From Neobacillus sp. YX16 (GTDB lineage: Bacteria; Bacillota; Bacilli; Bacillales; Cytobacillaceae), in assembly GCF_030123505.1 (NCBI RefSeq), contig NZ_CP126115.1, positions 5,036,001 through 5,100,000 of the forward strand: DNA of 64,000 bases. The letters are read 5' to 3'. The position numbers were made by a program, and so were the translations under genes. Positions within the stretch are counted from its first letter, which is position 1; every line of letters begins with the position of its first letter. Below, piece by piece: positions 25,264-34,975 of this stretch. Under the pieces are notes generated by a model, which was given only the letters and a program-made list of their open reading frames with translations, was not told where the DNA came from and did no database searches.

Positions 25264-26242
25264 TTTTTCGAATTAAATGACGCCGTGGGATTGGCATAGA
25301 AAAGGTATCAATATCAATAATAAACTTGGGACGCTGCTTTGATTCCTTATAAATTTTCCCTACATACTCTCCAATTAACCCAATAGCAATTAGCTGCAAG
25401 CCGCCAATCAACCAGATAGAAGTGATAAGTGATGTCCATCCTGTTTGTGTTTCCCCAAGTGTTTTCAGCATTAAAAAGTATAAGCCAAATACCAGGCTTA
25501 GGAAAAAGGAAACAAAACCGATTATTAATACAAAGCGAATCGGTGAAACAGAAAAGGAGGTGATTCCATCAAAGGCAAAAGCCAGCATTTTTTTTAACGG
25601 ATACTTTGTTTCACCTGCTTGTCTTTCTTTACGGTCATAATAGACAATATCTGAACGAAATCCGAGGAGTGGCACAATACCGCGTAAAAAAAGATTTACC
25701 TCTTTAAATCCTTCTAACTCCATTAAAGCTCGTTTACTCATTAATCGAAAATCCGCATGGTTATACACAAGGTCAACACCCAATTTTTTCATTACCTTGT
25801 AAAAACCTTGAGCCGTACACCGCTTAAAGATGGTGTCAGTATCCCTTCGCTTTCGAACGCCATATACAATCTCATTTCCTTCATTAAATTTATGGATAAA
25901 CTCACGAATAACCTGAATATCATCCTGCAGGTCTGCATCAATGGAGACAACACAATCTGAAGAGTCCTTTGCTGCAAACAATCCTGCTAACAATGCGTTT
26001 TGATGACCCACATTTCTTGATAATTTTATTCCACGGACATAATCAGTTCTTAATCCTGCTTTATAAATGATTTCCCATGTTCGATCCTTACTCCCATCAT
26101 CTACGAACAAGATCTTGGTTGTGTTAGAAACAAGCTGTTCGCTTACCAACTGTTTTACGAACTGGTCGAGTTGATGAATGGTTTCTGTTAAAACATCTTC
26201 TTCATTATAACAAGGTACGACTATCGTCAGGACAGGTTCCAT
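25232..26242 (-). CDS. ykoT: Polyprenyl-phosphate glycosyltransferase (DPM1/GtrB type)
   Basis: A 336-aa family 2 glycosyltransferase: N-terminal GT-A domain (TIVVPCYNEEDVL, FVDDGSKDRTWEI, the metal-binding DADLQDD) and two C-terminal membrane segments (about 232-255 and 268-292). It attaches a nucleotide-activated sugar to undecaprenyl phosphate at the inner face of the membrane. It overlaps gtrA and follows the DUF6044 gene by 21 nt, forming a three-gene surface-glycosylation operon like B. subtilis ykoST. Confidence 0.88.
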   Translation of the reverse strand: MEPVLTIVVPCYNEEDVLTETIHQLDQFVKQLVSEQLVSNTTKILFVDDGSKDRTWEIIYKAGLRTDYVRGIKLSRNVGHQNALLAGLFAAKDSSDCVVSIDADLQDDIQVIREFIHKFNEGNEIVYGVRKRRDTDTIFKRCTAQGFYKVMKKLGVDLVYNHADFRLMSKRALMELEGFKEVNLFLRGIVPLLGFRSDIVYYDRKERQAGETKYPLKKMLAFAFDGITSFSVSPIRFVLIIGFVSFFLSLVFGLYFLMLKTLGETQTGWTSLITSIWLIGGLQLIAIGLIGEYVGKIYKESKQRPKFIIDIDTFSMPIPRRHLIRKNEEEEFYKTN

Positions 26243-26263
26243 ATCTGTAATAACCCCCGATGT

Positions 26264-27937
26264 TTACAAAGTCTTGTATAAATAGATTTTCCATGCAGAA
26301 CTTTTCGATTCAAATACCTTATCCAGTGTCAGTTGATTTTCCCCTGAGTTTGTTATGGGTAATGCAGAAAGGATATATGTACCACCCATCTCTTTAAACA
26401 CAGACGTATTTAATTGCAAGTTGTTTAATTTCCTTTTTGAGTCCTTTTTGATCATATATTTTTTCCCAAGCTGGTCCGTAAAGATATAACAGCGCCCGCC
26501 CCATTGATCAAAGTATTTGCGAATCGTTTTATCTTTTGCTAATTCCGACTCTATAATTTTTCTAAATTTATGCTTGTAGGTTAATGGATAAAAGTTATTA
26601 TAGGTATCCAGCGTGTAAAAGCCATTATACTGGGAAATGGCAGGATGAATTCCGATACTAGCCACCCGATAATTTTCTTGATCTTGTCCGATGTGCTCTT
26701 TTATCTCTGTAAATAATTCCTCCGCATAAAATTCTTTAACTGTTGGCTTTTTCTGATAGATAATCTCATCATTAAATAAACATAATAAAAGAATTTGCAG
26801 GATCGCTAACCATTTTGCCGTTTTCGACCAGCTATGTCCTTGAAGAGAGAGTATCTTCAATGCCAGGGCAAATCCAGCATATATGACCATCGGCCTTAAA
26901 AAGTGATAGCGGGCAAAATTAAAGGTATCCATAAAGTGAAACCTTTTCGTTAACGGTAACCAGCCTTTATAAAACCAAAAAGCATACCAGAGAGATAACA
27001 AGATATTTAAGACAAAGAAAAAGACAAAAAGCTTTTCCTGTTTCCAAAGTTTTTTTGTAAAGACAAAATAAAGGGCAATTAACGTAACGGGTAAAATAAA
27101 TAAACCATGCACCGTCATTACATGCGTATGTCCTAAAACATAATTTTTTAGTGTTAATCGTACTACTCTCCATAAGGGTAAGGAAGCATGGAAATATTCG
27201 TCACGGCTGTTTGGTTCAGTGGAAAATAAAAAAGAATAAATCAATCGATATTCAACGAGCATGAAAATACAAGTCATATAGGCAATAGAAAAAAAGAAAC
27301 GAAGATTCCATCCTTTGCCTCTGATAACTTCAAAGAGCCAAAAGATTCCCATGGCACTTAAAAAAAAGAAAAAACCTAGAACAATACTTGCGTAAAAAGG
27401 AATTAGTGCTAGGACTATGTAATCTTTCTTCGTTCCCTCTCCGTTTCGAATATTAAGGAAAGCCCACAGTGCAAGCGGCATTCCCAGTGTACTTAGCATT
27501 CCTGATGGCCAAAACGGGGTTAAAGCAAATGCCAGCGCTGTGCCAATCTGCAGGAAGGTCCAACTATCACCAGCAAGGAAATGTTTTTTTAGTAGCAAAT
27601 ACATCCCTATAAATGCGACTATTCTAGTTAATGCCTGACTGAGGCCATATGCAATCATGGTTGGAAACAACGCATAGAGCCAAACAATGATACTGTATTC
27701 CGTTCCAAATGCATTTCTTGGCACCCCATTAATTATTTGGGGAATCACAGCATTTACGTCTCCAAACATTTGACCGCTTCTGGCTAGAACTTTATACCAT
27801 GCTAAATTCGAATCCAAGTTATCATGAACACGGATATGAGCATTCTCTTGGAGAATAAAGAGTGGGGAAAGATATATTGTTAGAATTAGCAATGCAAAAA
27901 GGATGAAACTCAACTCTTTTTTCGTAGCTCTGTACAC
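26264..27937 (-). CDS. ykoS: DUF6044 multi-spanning membrane protein (YkoS-like)
   Basis: A 557-aa integral membrane protein with about 11 hydrophobic segments and a C-terminal extracytoplasmic domain of about 170 aa. The loop after the first segment (ENAHIRVHDNLDSNLAWYKV) has the acidic residues typical of GT-C glycosyltransferases and matches YkoS-type proteins. It probably transfers the lipid-linked sugar made by the next two genes to a surface acceptor. GTG start with GAGGTG upstream. First gene of the operon. Confidence 0.8.
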   Translation of the reverse strand: MYRATKKELSFILFALLILTIYLSPLFILQENAHIRVHDNLDSNLAWYKVLARSGQMFGDVNAVIPQIINGVPRNAFGTEYSIIVWLYALFPTMIAYGLSQALTRIVAFIGMYLLLKKHFLAGDSWTFLQIGTALAFALTPFWPSGMLSTLGMPLALWAFLNIRNGEGTKKDYIVLALIPFYASIVLGFFFFLSAMGIFWLFEVIRGKGWNLRFFFSIAYMTCIFMLVEYRLIYSFLFSTEPNSRDEYFHASLPLWRVVRLTLKNYVLGHTHVMTVHGLFILPVTLIALYFVFTKKLWKQEKLFVFFFVLNILLSLWYAFWFYKGWLPLTKRFHFMDTFNFARYHFLRPMVIYAGFALALKILSLQGHSWSKTAKWLAILQILLLCLFNDEIIYQKKPTVKEFYAEELFTEIKEHIGQDQENYRVASIGIHPAISQYNGFYTLDTYNNFYPLTYKHKFRKIIESELAKDKTIRKYFDQWGGRCYIFTDQLGKKYMIKKDSKRKLNNLQLNTSVFKEMGGTYILSALPITNSGENQLTLDKVFESKSSAWKIYLYKTL

Positions 27938-28055
27938 TCATTCACACCTCGTAAACCTGTGTCCTCTATATAACCTTATGTTTAATAAAGTTTGCATATG
28001 GAATGAGAATTATTCCTTTTTATCAATTGTTTTCCTCCCTAAAAGAGGGCTAGAT

Positions 28056-28094
28056 AAAAAAATAACCTTCCGAATGAACGAAAGGTTATTTTTT
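28056..28094 (-). terminator. Terminator after the spo0E-like gene
   Basis: AAAAATAACCTT and AAGGTTATTTTTT arms, T-run on the minus strand. Confidence 0.85.
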
Positions 28095-28102
28095 ACTCTG
28101 AT

Positions 28103-28267
28103 TTAATGTTTTATTTGTATATTACCGTATACATTTAAAAGTAGGTCGAGCTTTTGGCTGCATTGAACAACATCTGGGTTACAGTATCCATATTGTTGCG
28201 CTAGATCAATCATTTCTATCCTCGTTTTTTCAATATCAGATAACAAATAGTCCATGCTGGTTTCCAT
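28103..28267 (-). CDS. Spo0E-like aspartyl-phosphate phosphatase
   Basis: A 54-aa protein with the family signature SQKLDLLLNVY (residues 37-47), matching SQELDxLIxxY of Spo0E-type phosphatases such as YisI and YnzD. Two helices: MDYLLSDIEKTRIEMIDLA and the signature helix. These proteins dephosphorylate Spo0A~P and hold back sporulation. Start ATG at 28267 with GAGGTTGGAG upstream. It is monocistronic, with its own terminator. Confidence 0.88.
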   Translation of the reverse strand: METSMDYLLSDIEKTRIEMIDLAQQYGYCNPDVVQCSQKLDLLLNVYGNIQIKH

Positions 28268-28408
28268 AGCTCCAACCTCTTTTCATGTTTATAACATATT
28301 TATATTATTAACCTTAATTTATAAATTTTAACAATATAATACAAGTAGAATTATTAAAAATTATTGTATCTTTCGTGAACATTATACTAGTACAATAATC
28401 CTAACAAA

Positions 28409-28807
28409 TTATTCTGTACTTAATATAGATTCAAGTTCCTTTACAAGGATCTTCCCTGTTTCAATATACTGTTCAGGAAAACTGGCGTCCTTATCAACTG
28501 GTTCAGAAAATTGATTTAACGTGCCTGCATCTCCAATATGGTCATCTAATCCTATTTGATACTTATGAGACAATAGGAATGGACGACCAAGCTCCACTGT
28601 ACAGTTGTGTGCGTCTAACTGGCCGTCTACGGCTGAAAATGGCAGCCTTAGAAATTGATATCCCACTTCATCATTTATTTTGTAGTCAAAGGCACCATGG
28701 TCATAATCCCAGTTACCGCCGATTGCATAACCGATTGGTTTTAATTTTTGTTCTAGCTTATACAAATCAAATTGTTTACCTTCTATACTTGATGGTATTT
28801 CAATCAT
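28409..28807 (-). CDS. yugN: YugN-like protein
   Basis: A 132-aa soluble protein (MIEIPSSIEGKQFDLYKLEQ; NWDYDHGAFDYKI; AGTLNQFSEPVDKDA) matching the YugN family of bacilli. Function unknown. The B. subtilis order yugN-pgi-yugJ is preserved here. GGGGGCTC precedes the start. Confidence 0.85.
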   Translation of the reverse strand: MIEIPSSIEGKQFDLYKLEQKLKPIGYAIGGNWDYDHGAFDYKINDEVGYQFLRLPFSAVDGQLDAHNCTVELGRPFLLSHKYQIGLDDHIGDAGTLNQFSEPVDKDASFPEQYIETGKILVKELESILSTE

Positions 28808-28861
28808 GATCGAGCCCCCTTATCATCATTATTTATTAGTTTCTCCAAAAAACATAAAAAA

Positions 28862-28894
28862 TAGAGTACTGATTTTGTCAGTACTCTACTTTTT
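28862..28894. terminator. Bidirectional terminator between pgi and yugN
   Basis: TAGAGTACTGA and TCAGTACTCTA form a perfect 11-bp stem with A- and T-runs on either side. Confidence 0.85.
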
Positions 28895-28917
28895 TATTTG
28901 TTTGTGTAATATTGGGT

Positions 28918-29065
28918 CTGTTGACTTCCGCTCCACTAAGGAAAGCTTCTTTGAATAATCACCACAGGGACAGGCGGTCTTTGCCTGTCACGAGGCACTT
29001 CGCTTTCCGCGGGCGGTCCGGGGAGCCTCCCGTAGGAGTCTCGTGCCTTCCGCTCCAGTCAACAG
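28918..29065. repeat. Structured intergenic element A, copy 1
   Basis: A 148-bp GC-rich element bounded by 9-bp inverted ends CTGTTGACT and AGTCAACAG, with further internal symmetry (CCGCTCC near one end, GGAAGGCACGAG complement near the other). It lies between the pgi stop and its terminator. Its reverse complement matches much of 34831-35190. It contains no gene; apparent frames are translations of the repeat. Confidence 0.8.
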
Positions 29066-29102
29066 AGTGCCAAAATTCCCAATTACTTTACACAGTTATT
29101 AA

Positions 29103-30449
29103 TTAAAGTCTTTTTTCTAGCTCGGCTTTCTTTTCTTCGAAGCCTGGTTTGCCTAGTAAAGCAAACATGTTTACTTTGTATGCTTCGACTCCTGGCTGGT
29201 CGAATGGATTTACTCCTAGGAGGTATCCGCTCATTGCACATGCCTTTTCGAAGAAATAGACTAGGTAGCCAAATGTGTATTCATCCATTTCAGGAATGGA
29301 TACGATTAAGTTTGGTACGCCTCCATCTGTATGTGCAAGCATTGTTCCTTGGAATGCTTTGTTGTTTACAAAGTCAACGGATTGTCCTGCTAAATAATTT
29401 AAGCCGTCTAAATCACTATCAGCCTCTTCAATCGTCAATTCATGGCGTGGTTTTTCCACCTTAATGACTGTTTCAAACAAATCACGGCGGCCTTCTTGTA
29501 CATATTGTCCTAAAGAATGTAGATCGGTTGAGAAGTTAGCGGAAGAAGGGTAAATTCCTTTTTGATCTTTTCCTTCACTCTCTCCAAATAATTGCTTCCA
29601 CCATTCAGAAAAGTACTGAAGTCCAGGCTCATAATTGATTAACATTTCAATCGTTTTCCCTTTATTATAAAGAGCATTTCTAACCGCCGCATATTGGTAA
29701 GCAGGATTTTCTTCTAGCTCTGAATGGCTGTAGTCTTCTTGTGCTTTAGCAGCCCCCTGCATCATCTTATCAATGTCCGCACCACTTACAGCGATAGGAA
29801 GTAAGCCAACTGCTGTTAATACTGAATAACGTCCGCCAATATCATCTGCGATCACAAATGATTCATATCCTTCTTCATTGGCCAAGGTTTTCAATGCACC
29901 TCTTGCCTTGTCTGTTGTTGCATAGATTCTCTTCTTCGCTTCTTGTGCACCATACTTTTCCTCAAGAAGTTTACGGAAGATTCTAAAGGCAATCGCTGGC
30001 TCCGTTGTCGTTCCAGACTTTGAAATAACATTGACGGAAAAGTCTTTTCCATCAAGGAGATCCATAACATCTCTCATATAGGTGGAGCTAATATTATTGC
30101 CAACAAAAATAATTTGTGGTGTTTGACGCTTTTCTTTTGGCAGGGCATTGTAGAAGCTATGCTGAAGCATTTCAATCGCTGCTCTTGCTCCTAAATACGA
30201 TCCGCCAATTCCAATCACAAGGAGTACATCTGAATCGGCTTTGATTTTTTCCGCCGCTTTTTTAATACGTGAGAACTCTTCCTTATCATAGTTGGTAGGA
30301 AGGTCTATCCAGCCCAAATAGTCACTTCCTGCTCCTGTTTGCTCATGCAGGGAGTGGTGGGCAACCTTCACGGCGTCGCGTAAATATGTAATCTCATGTT
30401 CTGCAAAGAAGGCTAACGCTTTTGAATAATCAAAACGTATGTGTGTCAT
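29103..30449 (-). CDS. pgi: Glucose-6-phosphate isomerase
   Basis: A 448-aa glycolytic and gluconeogenic enzyme interconverting glucose-6-P and fructose-6-P. The conserved blocks are present: [30 protein letters not shown], the catalytic region around [26 protein letters not shown] and the C-terminal [12 protein letters not shown] with the catalytic lysine. Length agrees with the short Firmicute form. A cre-like site lies 78-92 nt upstream. Confidence 0.97.
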   Translation of the reverse strand: MTHIRFDYSKALAFFAEHEITYLRDAVKVAHHSLHEQTGAGSDYLGWIDLPTNYDKEEFSRIKKAAEKIKADSDVLLVIGIGGSYLGARAAIEMLQHSFYNALPKEKRQTPQIIFVGNNISSTYMRDVMDLLDGKDFSVNVISKSGTTTEPAIAFRIFRKLLEEKYGAQEAKKRIYATTDKARGALKTLANEEGYESFVIADDIGGRYSVLTAVGLLPIAVSGADIDKMMQGAAKAQEDYSHSELEENPAYQYAAVRNALYNKGKTIEMLINYEPGLQYFSEWWKQLFGESEGKDQKGIYPSSANFSTDLHSLGQYVQEGRRDLFETVIKVEKPRHELTIEEADSDLDGLNYLAGQSVDFVNNKAFQGTMLAHTDGGVPNLIVSIPEMDEYTFGYLVYFFEKACAMSGYLLGVNPFDQPGVEAYKVNMFALLGKPGFEEKKAELEKRL

Positions 30450-30526
30450 TTATGTAATCCTCCAATATTTTATTTTCATTTCTCACTTTAACGAATGCTG
30501 GACAGATTATCAAGAATAGGCTTCCC

Positions 30527-30541
30527 TTGTAAGCGTACCCA
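30527..30541 (+). promoter_or_regulatory. cre-like site upstream of pgi
   Basis: TTGTAAGCGTACCCA fits WTGNAANCGNWNNCW at every position. Placed upstream of the pgi start, it could mediate activation or repression by CcpA. Confidence 0.4.
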
Positions 30542-30584
30542 TTTTCGCCAATTTTTTTACATGATAAAGAATTTGTCGAAAAAG

Positions 30585-30612
30585 AAAAACGAGCATTAAA
30601 AAATGCCCGTTA
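30585..30612 (-). terminator. Terminator after yugJ
   Basis: ACGAGCATT-AAAA-AATGCCCGT stem, T-run on the minus strand. Confidence 0.8.
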
Positions 30613-30616
30613 TTTT

Positions 30617-31780
30617 TTACAGAGACTCACGGTAAATCGTTACTACATCTGCTCTATTCAATTTCGTAAAGTTGCCGAATTCACCGTACACCATTGCTTT
30701 GTCAGCCATCAAGTCAATTTTGCTGTCATCGATATTATAGTCAGCTAAACGCGCAGGTGCTCCAATACTGTTCCAGTACTCACGTAATTTTTGAATACCT
30801 GCGAGGCCAGCTTCCTCTGCACTTTTCCCTTCTGGATTAACCCCAAACACTCTGAGCGCGAGCTGTTTAAAGCGCTCTGGTTTTACCTTAAGATTATGTT
30901 TCATCCAGTGAGGAAATAAAATTGCAAGACCCCCGCCATGAGGGATGTCATATACAGCTGAAACGGCATGTTCTAGATTATGGGTAGCCCAATCGCCGCG
31001 GTAACCCATATTTAAAATACCGTTTAAAGCCATTGTCCCATTATAAAGAATGGTTGCTCGATGGTCATAATTATCTAAGTCCTCAAGCAATTTAGGTGCA
31101 GTTTCCATTATCGTAATCAGTAAGGATTCACACATACGATCCTGGAATAATGTATTCTCTTCCAAATGAAAATAATGCTCTAATACATGGGACATCATAT
31201 CGACAATTCCATAAATCGTCTGATCTCTTGGAACAGAAAAAGTATGTACTGGATCTAGAATCGAGAATTTCGGAAAGGTAAGCGGACTTCCCCAGCCGTA
31301 TTTTTCGTTCGTTTCCCAATTGGTGATAACCGATCCAGAATTCATTTCTGAACCTGTTGCTGCTAAAGTCAAAACAGTACCAAAAGGCAGTGCATCAGTT
31401 ACGGCTGCCTTCTTTATGACCAAGTCCCATGCATCTCCGTCATATTTTGCGCCTGCGGCAATTAACTTTGTACAATCGATAACACTGCCGCCGCCAACGG
31501 CTAAAAGGACGTCAATACCTTCTTTTTTACATATTTCTACTCCCATACGTGCTGTTGTAATTCGAGGATTCGGTTCTACCCCCGGTAATTCAAAAACCTG
31601 TGCATCAATTTCTTTCAGTAGGTTGATCACCTTGTCATAAAGACCGCTGCGTTTAATGCTGCCGCCGCCATAAACTACTAACACCTTTTGGCCATAAAGA
31701 GGTATTTCCATTTTTATTTGCTCAAGCTGTCCTTTACCAAAAATTAATTTGGTCGGATTCCAAAATGTAAAATTTTGCAT
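30617..31780 (-). CDS. yugJ: Iron-containing alcohol dehydrogenase (butanol dehydrogenase-like)
   Basis: A 387-aa group III alcohol dehydrogenase reducing aldehydes with NAD(P)H. The nucleotide-binding part has [17 protein letters not shown] and [16 protein letters not shown]; the metal site is supplied by [11 protein letters not shown] and [18 protein letters not shown]. Start at 31780 ([15 protein letters not shown]), the usual beginning for this family; upstream in-frame codons give an unlikely extension. Synteny with pgi identifies it as yugJ/yugK-like. Confidence 0.9.
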   Translation of the reverse strand: MQNFTFWNPTKLIFGKGQLEQIKMEIPLYGQKVLVVYGGGSIKRSGLYDKVINLLKEIDAQVFELPGVEPNPRITTARMGVEICKKEGIDVLLAVGGGSVIDCTKLIAAGAKYDGDAWDLVIKKAAVTDALPFGTVLTLAATGSEMNSGSVITNWETNEKYGWGSPLTFPKFSILDPVHTFSVPRDQTIYGIVDMMSHVLEHYFHLEENTLFQDRMCESLLITIMETAPKLLEDLDNYDHRATILYNGTMALNGILNMGYRGDWATHNLEHAVSAVYDIPHGGGLAILFPHWMKHNLKVKPERFKQLALRVFGVNPEGKSAEEAGLAGIQKLREYWNSIGAPARLADYNIDDSKIDLMADKAMVYGEFGNFTKLNRADVVTIYRESL

Positions 31781-31910
31781 GAATTGCACCATCCTTTCAC
31801 ATCCCATTATTATTTAAAAAAATTTATTTTGCAAAGATATAGAAATGAATATTTATATACATTTATCTGCAATCTAATAGTGAACATAAATTTGATAGGA
31901 GGAATCCTGC

Positions 31911-32141
31911 TTGAGTACGATTCAAAGAATTGCTTTAATTCTTACAATCATTGGCGCTATTAATTGGGGATTAATTGGTTTTTTTGGATTTAATTTAGTT
32001 GAAGCCATTTTTGGTGATAATTCAGCACTATCAAGAATTATTTATGGCTTAGTGGGAATCGCTGGACTTATTAATCTTGGACTTCTCTTCAAGCCAAATG
32101 AAGCGTATGTAAGGGATCCAGAAACGGAAACTACAAGATAA
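31911..32141 (+). CDS. yuzA: DUF378 membrane protein
   Basis: A 76-aa protein with two membrane segments (IALILTIIGAINWGLIGFFG and IIYGLVGIAGLINLGLLF) separated by FNLVEAIFGDNSALSR; this is the DUF378/YuzA signature. TTG start preceded by AGGAGGAATCC. Function unknown; it is near yugJ and yugI as in B. subtilis. Confidence 0.85.
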   Translation: MSTIQRIALILTIIGAINWGLIGFFGFNLVEAIFGDNSALSRIIYGLVGIAGLINLGLLFKPNEAYVRDPETETTR

Positions 32142-32150
32142 AGATATAAG

Positions 32151-32184
32151 AAAATCCTTGCATTGATATCGCAAGGATTTTTTT
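32151..32184. terminator. Bidirectional terminator between yuzA and rocG
   Basis: AAAATCCTTGC and GCAAGGATTTTTTT arms. Confidence 0.88.
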
Positions 32185-33472
32185 ATATCCATCCTCTAAA
32201 TTCTGAGGCTTCTACTAATTTTCTAACCCCAACCATATAAGCAGCAACACGTAAATTTACATTGTGATTTTTTGAGATAGCATAAATTTGTTGAAATGCA
32301 CTGACCATCTTCTCACGTAATTTATCTGTTACTTCTTTTTCATCCCAATAATACCCTTGCTTATTCTGGACCCATTCAAAATAGGAGACAGTCACTCCCC
32401 CAGCTCCTGCCAAAACATCTGGAACAAGCAGTATGCCACGTTCAGAAAGAATCCTGGTTGCTTCCCTGGTTGTAGGGCCATTGGCAGCTTCCACTACTAT
32501 CCTGGCCTTTATATTTTGAGCATTTTTAACAGTAATTTGATTGGAGGTCGCTGCTGGTACAAGAATATCACATTCTTGTTCAAGCAATTCCTCATTGGTA
32601 ATGACACCATCAAAAAGGCTAGTTACCGTACCAAAACTGTCACGGCGCTGAAGTAAATAATCAATATTTAGGCCATTTGGGTCGTAAAGGGCGCCATAAA
32701 CATCAGAAATCCCAACGACAATGGCTCCAGATTGGTGCATAAATTTTGCAATGGAACTGCCAGCGTTACCAAATCCCTGAACAATGATACGAGCCCCCTT
32801 TAGCGAAAGACCTGTTATCTTTGCAGCTTCTTCTATACAGATTGCTGCTCCCAGTGCCCCTGCTTCTTCCCTTCCTTCTGACCCACCAAGCAGGAGTGGC
32901 TTTCCTGTTATAAAGCCAGGAGAGTCGAACTTACGGAGACGACTATATTCATCCATCATCCAGGCCATAATCTGAGAATTTGTATACATATCTGGTGCCG
33001 GGATATCTTTCGTTGGACCCACAACTTGACTAATGGAACGTACATAACCGCGGCTTAGGCGTTCAAGTTCACCAAATGAAAGAGTTCGAGGATTACATAG
33101 GATCCCTCCCTTTCCGCCTCCAAACGGTAAATCAGCAATTCCACATTTCAAGCTCATCCACATAGACAATGCCTTTATTTCATCTTCATTAATCTTAGGA
33201 TGAAAACGAACACCACCGATTGTCGGTCCAACTGAATCATTGTGATGAGCTCTAAAGCCAGTAAAAACTTTAACCGACCCATCATCCATCCGAACCGGAA
33301 TCCTCACATTCAACATTCTAATAGGTTCTTTCAACATCTCAAATGCATTTTCTTTAAACCCCAGCCTTTTTAAAGCATCATGAATAACAATCTGCGTGGA
33401 GGTAAGAAGATTTAAGTTCTCTTTCTCTTTATCATTTTCACCTGCCCGATTTGTTACATCATTCTTCCCCAT
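32183..33472 (-). CDS. rocG: Catabolic NAD-dependent glutamate dehydrogenase
   Basis: A 429-aa enzyme deaminating glutamate to 2-oxoglutarate. The dimer/tetramer core has MSLKCGIADLPFGGGKGGIL with the catalytic lysine, PAPDMYTNSQIMAWM, the NAD motif IIVQGFGNAGSSIAKFMH, and the closing ANGPTTREATRILSERGI. Length and sequence fit RocG/GudB of bacilli. It lies 23 nt after the ornithine aminotransferase gene, and the two give a pathway from ornithine through glutamate semialdehyde to 2-oxoglutarate. RocG versus GudB cannot be settled by sequence; the rocD neighbour favours RocG. Confidence 0.92.
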   Translation of the reverse strand: MGKNDVTNRAGENDKEKENLNLLTSTQIVIHDALKRLGFKENAFEMLKEPIRMLNVRIPVRMDDGSVKVFTGFRAHHNDSVGPTIGGVRFHPKINEDEIKALSMWMSLKCGIADLPFGGGKGGILCNPRTLSFGELERLSRGYVRSISQVVGPTKDIPAPDMYTNSQIMAWMMDEYSRLRKFDSPGFITGKPLLLGGSEGREEAGALGAAICIEEAAKITGLSLKGARIIVQGFGNAGSSIAKFMHQSGAIVVGISDVYGALYDPNGLNIDYLLQRRDSFGTVTSLFDGVITNEELLEQECDILVPAATSNQITVKNAQNIKARIVVEAANGPTTREATRILSERGILLVPDVLAGAGGVTVSYFEWVQNKQGYYWDEKEVTDKLREKMVSAFQQIYAISKNHNVNLRVAAYMVGVRKLVEASEFRGWI

Positions 33473-33495
33473 TCTGGCACCTCAGCTTTTTTCAT

Positions 33496-34695
33496 TTAGG
33501 CAAGCACTTTATTGATACGCTCAATTGCCCAATCTAATTCTTCTTGGTTGATAATCAAAGGAGGGGCGAAACGAATCACAGTATCATGCGTTTCCTTGCA
33601 TAAAATCCCTTGCTCCTTTAATTCTTCACAATATTTTCGTGCTGGCTCTGTTAATTCTACCCCGATAAACAAGCCGCGGCCACGTACTTCTTTAATCCTT
33701 GGATTACTAATTTCTTTTAATTTGCTTACAAAATATTCGCCTAATTCCAATGATTTATCGGAGAGTTTTTCGTCAATCAGAACATCCAGAGCAGCTATTG
33801 ATACTGCACATGCAAGTGGATTGCCTCCGAAGGTAGAACCATGAGAACCTGGATTAAATACACCTAAAATGTTATTATTTGCAACCACACATGAGATGGG
33901 GAAAACACCGCCGCCAAGCGCCTTACCAAGGATATAAATATCAGGCTCTATTCCTTCCCATTCACACGCAAACATTTTTCCGGTACGCGCTAATCCAGCT
34001 TGAATCTCATCTGCAATAAAGAGAACATTATTTTCTTTACATAAGTCAAAGGCTGCTTTCATAAAGCCTTCAGGTGGAATAACAATTCCCGCTTCTCCTT
34101 GAATTGGTTCAATTAAAAATGCTGCTGTATTGGCGGAAATAGCAGATTTTAAAGCTTCTAAATCTCCATAAGGAATAAGTTTTATTCCTGGAAGCATTGG
34201 CCCAAATCCTCGCTTATATTCAGCTTCAGAGGATAAGGAAACGGCCGTCATCGTTCTGCCATGGAAGTTGCCTATACAAGCGATAATTTCTGCTTGGTTC
34301 TCAGCTACCCCCTTTACATCATAGGACCAGCGGCGCGCTGCTTTAATTGCTGTTTCGACTGCCTCAGCACCTGTATTCATTGGAAGCGCCATTTCTTTTC
34401 TTGTTAATTTGCAAATTTTTTCATACCAAGGTCCTAATTGGTCATTATGAAAGGCACGAGAAGTTAACGTTACCTTATCAGCTTGATCCTTTAATGCTTG
34501 AATAATTTTTGGATGGCGATGGCCTTGGTTAACTGCAGAATAAGCACTCAACATATCCATATATTTATTTCCTTCAGGATCCTCTACCCAAACTCCTTCA
34601 GCACGTGAAATAACAATTGGAAGCGGGTGGTAATTATGTGCCCCGTATTTTTCAGTTTGTTCTATTAAGCCTTTAGATTTCTTTTCTGCAGCCAT
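33496..34695 (-). CDS. rocD: Ornithine aminotransferase
   Basis: A PLP class III aminotransferase of 399 aa converting ornithine and 2-oxoglutarate to glutamate semialdehyde and glutamate. Motifs include [43 protein letters not shown] and the PLP lysine in [15 protein letters not shown]. Start at 34695 ([13 protein letters not shown]) with GGAGG 9 nt upstream; the longer frame adds MKRRKSL, which is just the ribosome-site region. It is the first gene of a rocD-rocG operon not found at this place in B. subtilis. Confidence 0.93.
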   Translation of the reverse strand: MAAEKKSKGLIEQTEKYGAHNYHPLPIVISRAEGVWVEDPEGNKYMDMLSAYSAVNQGHRHPKIIQALKDQADKVTLTSRAFHNDQLGPWYEKICKLTRKEMALPMNTGAEAVETAIKAARRWSYDVKGVAENQAEIIACIGNFHGRTMTAVSLSSEAEYKRGFGPMLPGIKLIPYGDLEALKSAISANTAAFLIEPIQGEAGIVIPPEGFMKAAFDLCKENNVLFIADEIQAGLARTGKMFACEWEGIEPDIYILGKALGGGVFPISCVVANNNILGVFNPGSHGSTFGGNPLACAVSIAALDVLIDEKLSDKSLELGEYFVSKLKEISNPRIKEVRGRGLFIGVELTEPARKYCEELKEQGILCKETHDTVIRFAPPLIINQEELDWAIERINKVLA

Positions 34696-34830
34696 TAAAC
34701 TTTTCCTCCGTTTCAAAGGTGAGTTATGTACATACCTATTGTAGCCGAGCCTGTAAAAAGAATGAACAATTATGGAAAAAATCTTTTTAAATAAATGGCT
34801 GTGTTAAAGAAAAATGTTGCTTTTAGAACT

Positions 34831-34975
34831 CTGTTGATATGTGCGGAAGGCGCGAGACTCCTCGAAAATGCTATCGCATTTTCTTCGTGCGTGGGCAGAT
34901 TCGAGGATGTAAATCAATGTCCAGCAGGAGGACGGGACAGGGGAGACCCCGCTTATCTCTTAGCGCCGAGGAGTA
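34831..34975 (+). repeat. Structured element A, copy 2, left part
   Basis: GC-rich intergenic DNA beginning CTGTTGATATGTGCGGAAGG, related to the reverse complement of the right half of copy 1 (GGAAGGCACGAGACTCC). It is longer and more diverged than copy 1, and is interrupted at its right end by element B. Confidence 0.65.

Noticed and set aside
28912..29106. 64-codon plus-strand frame
   Set aside because: It is a translation of element A and its inverted ends; no ribosome site and no protein-like composition.
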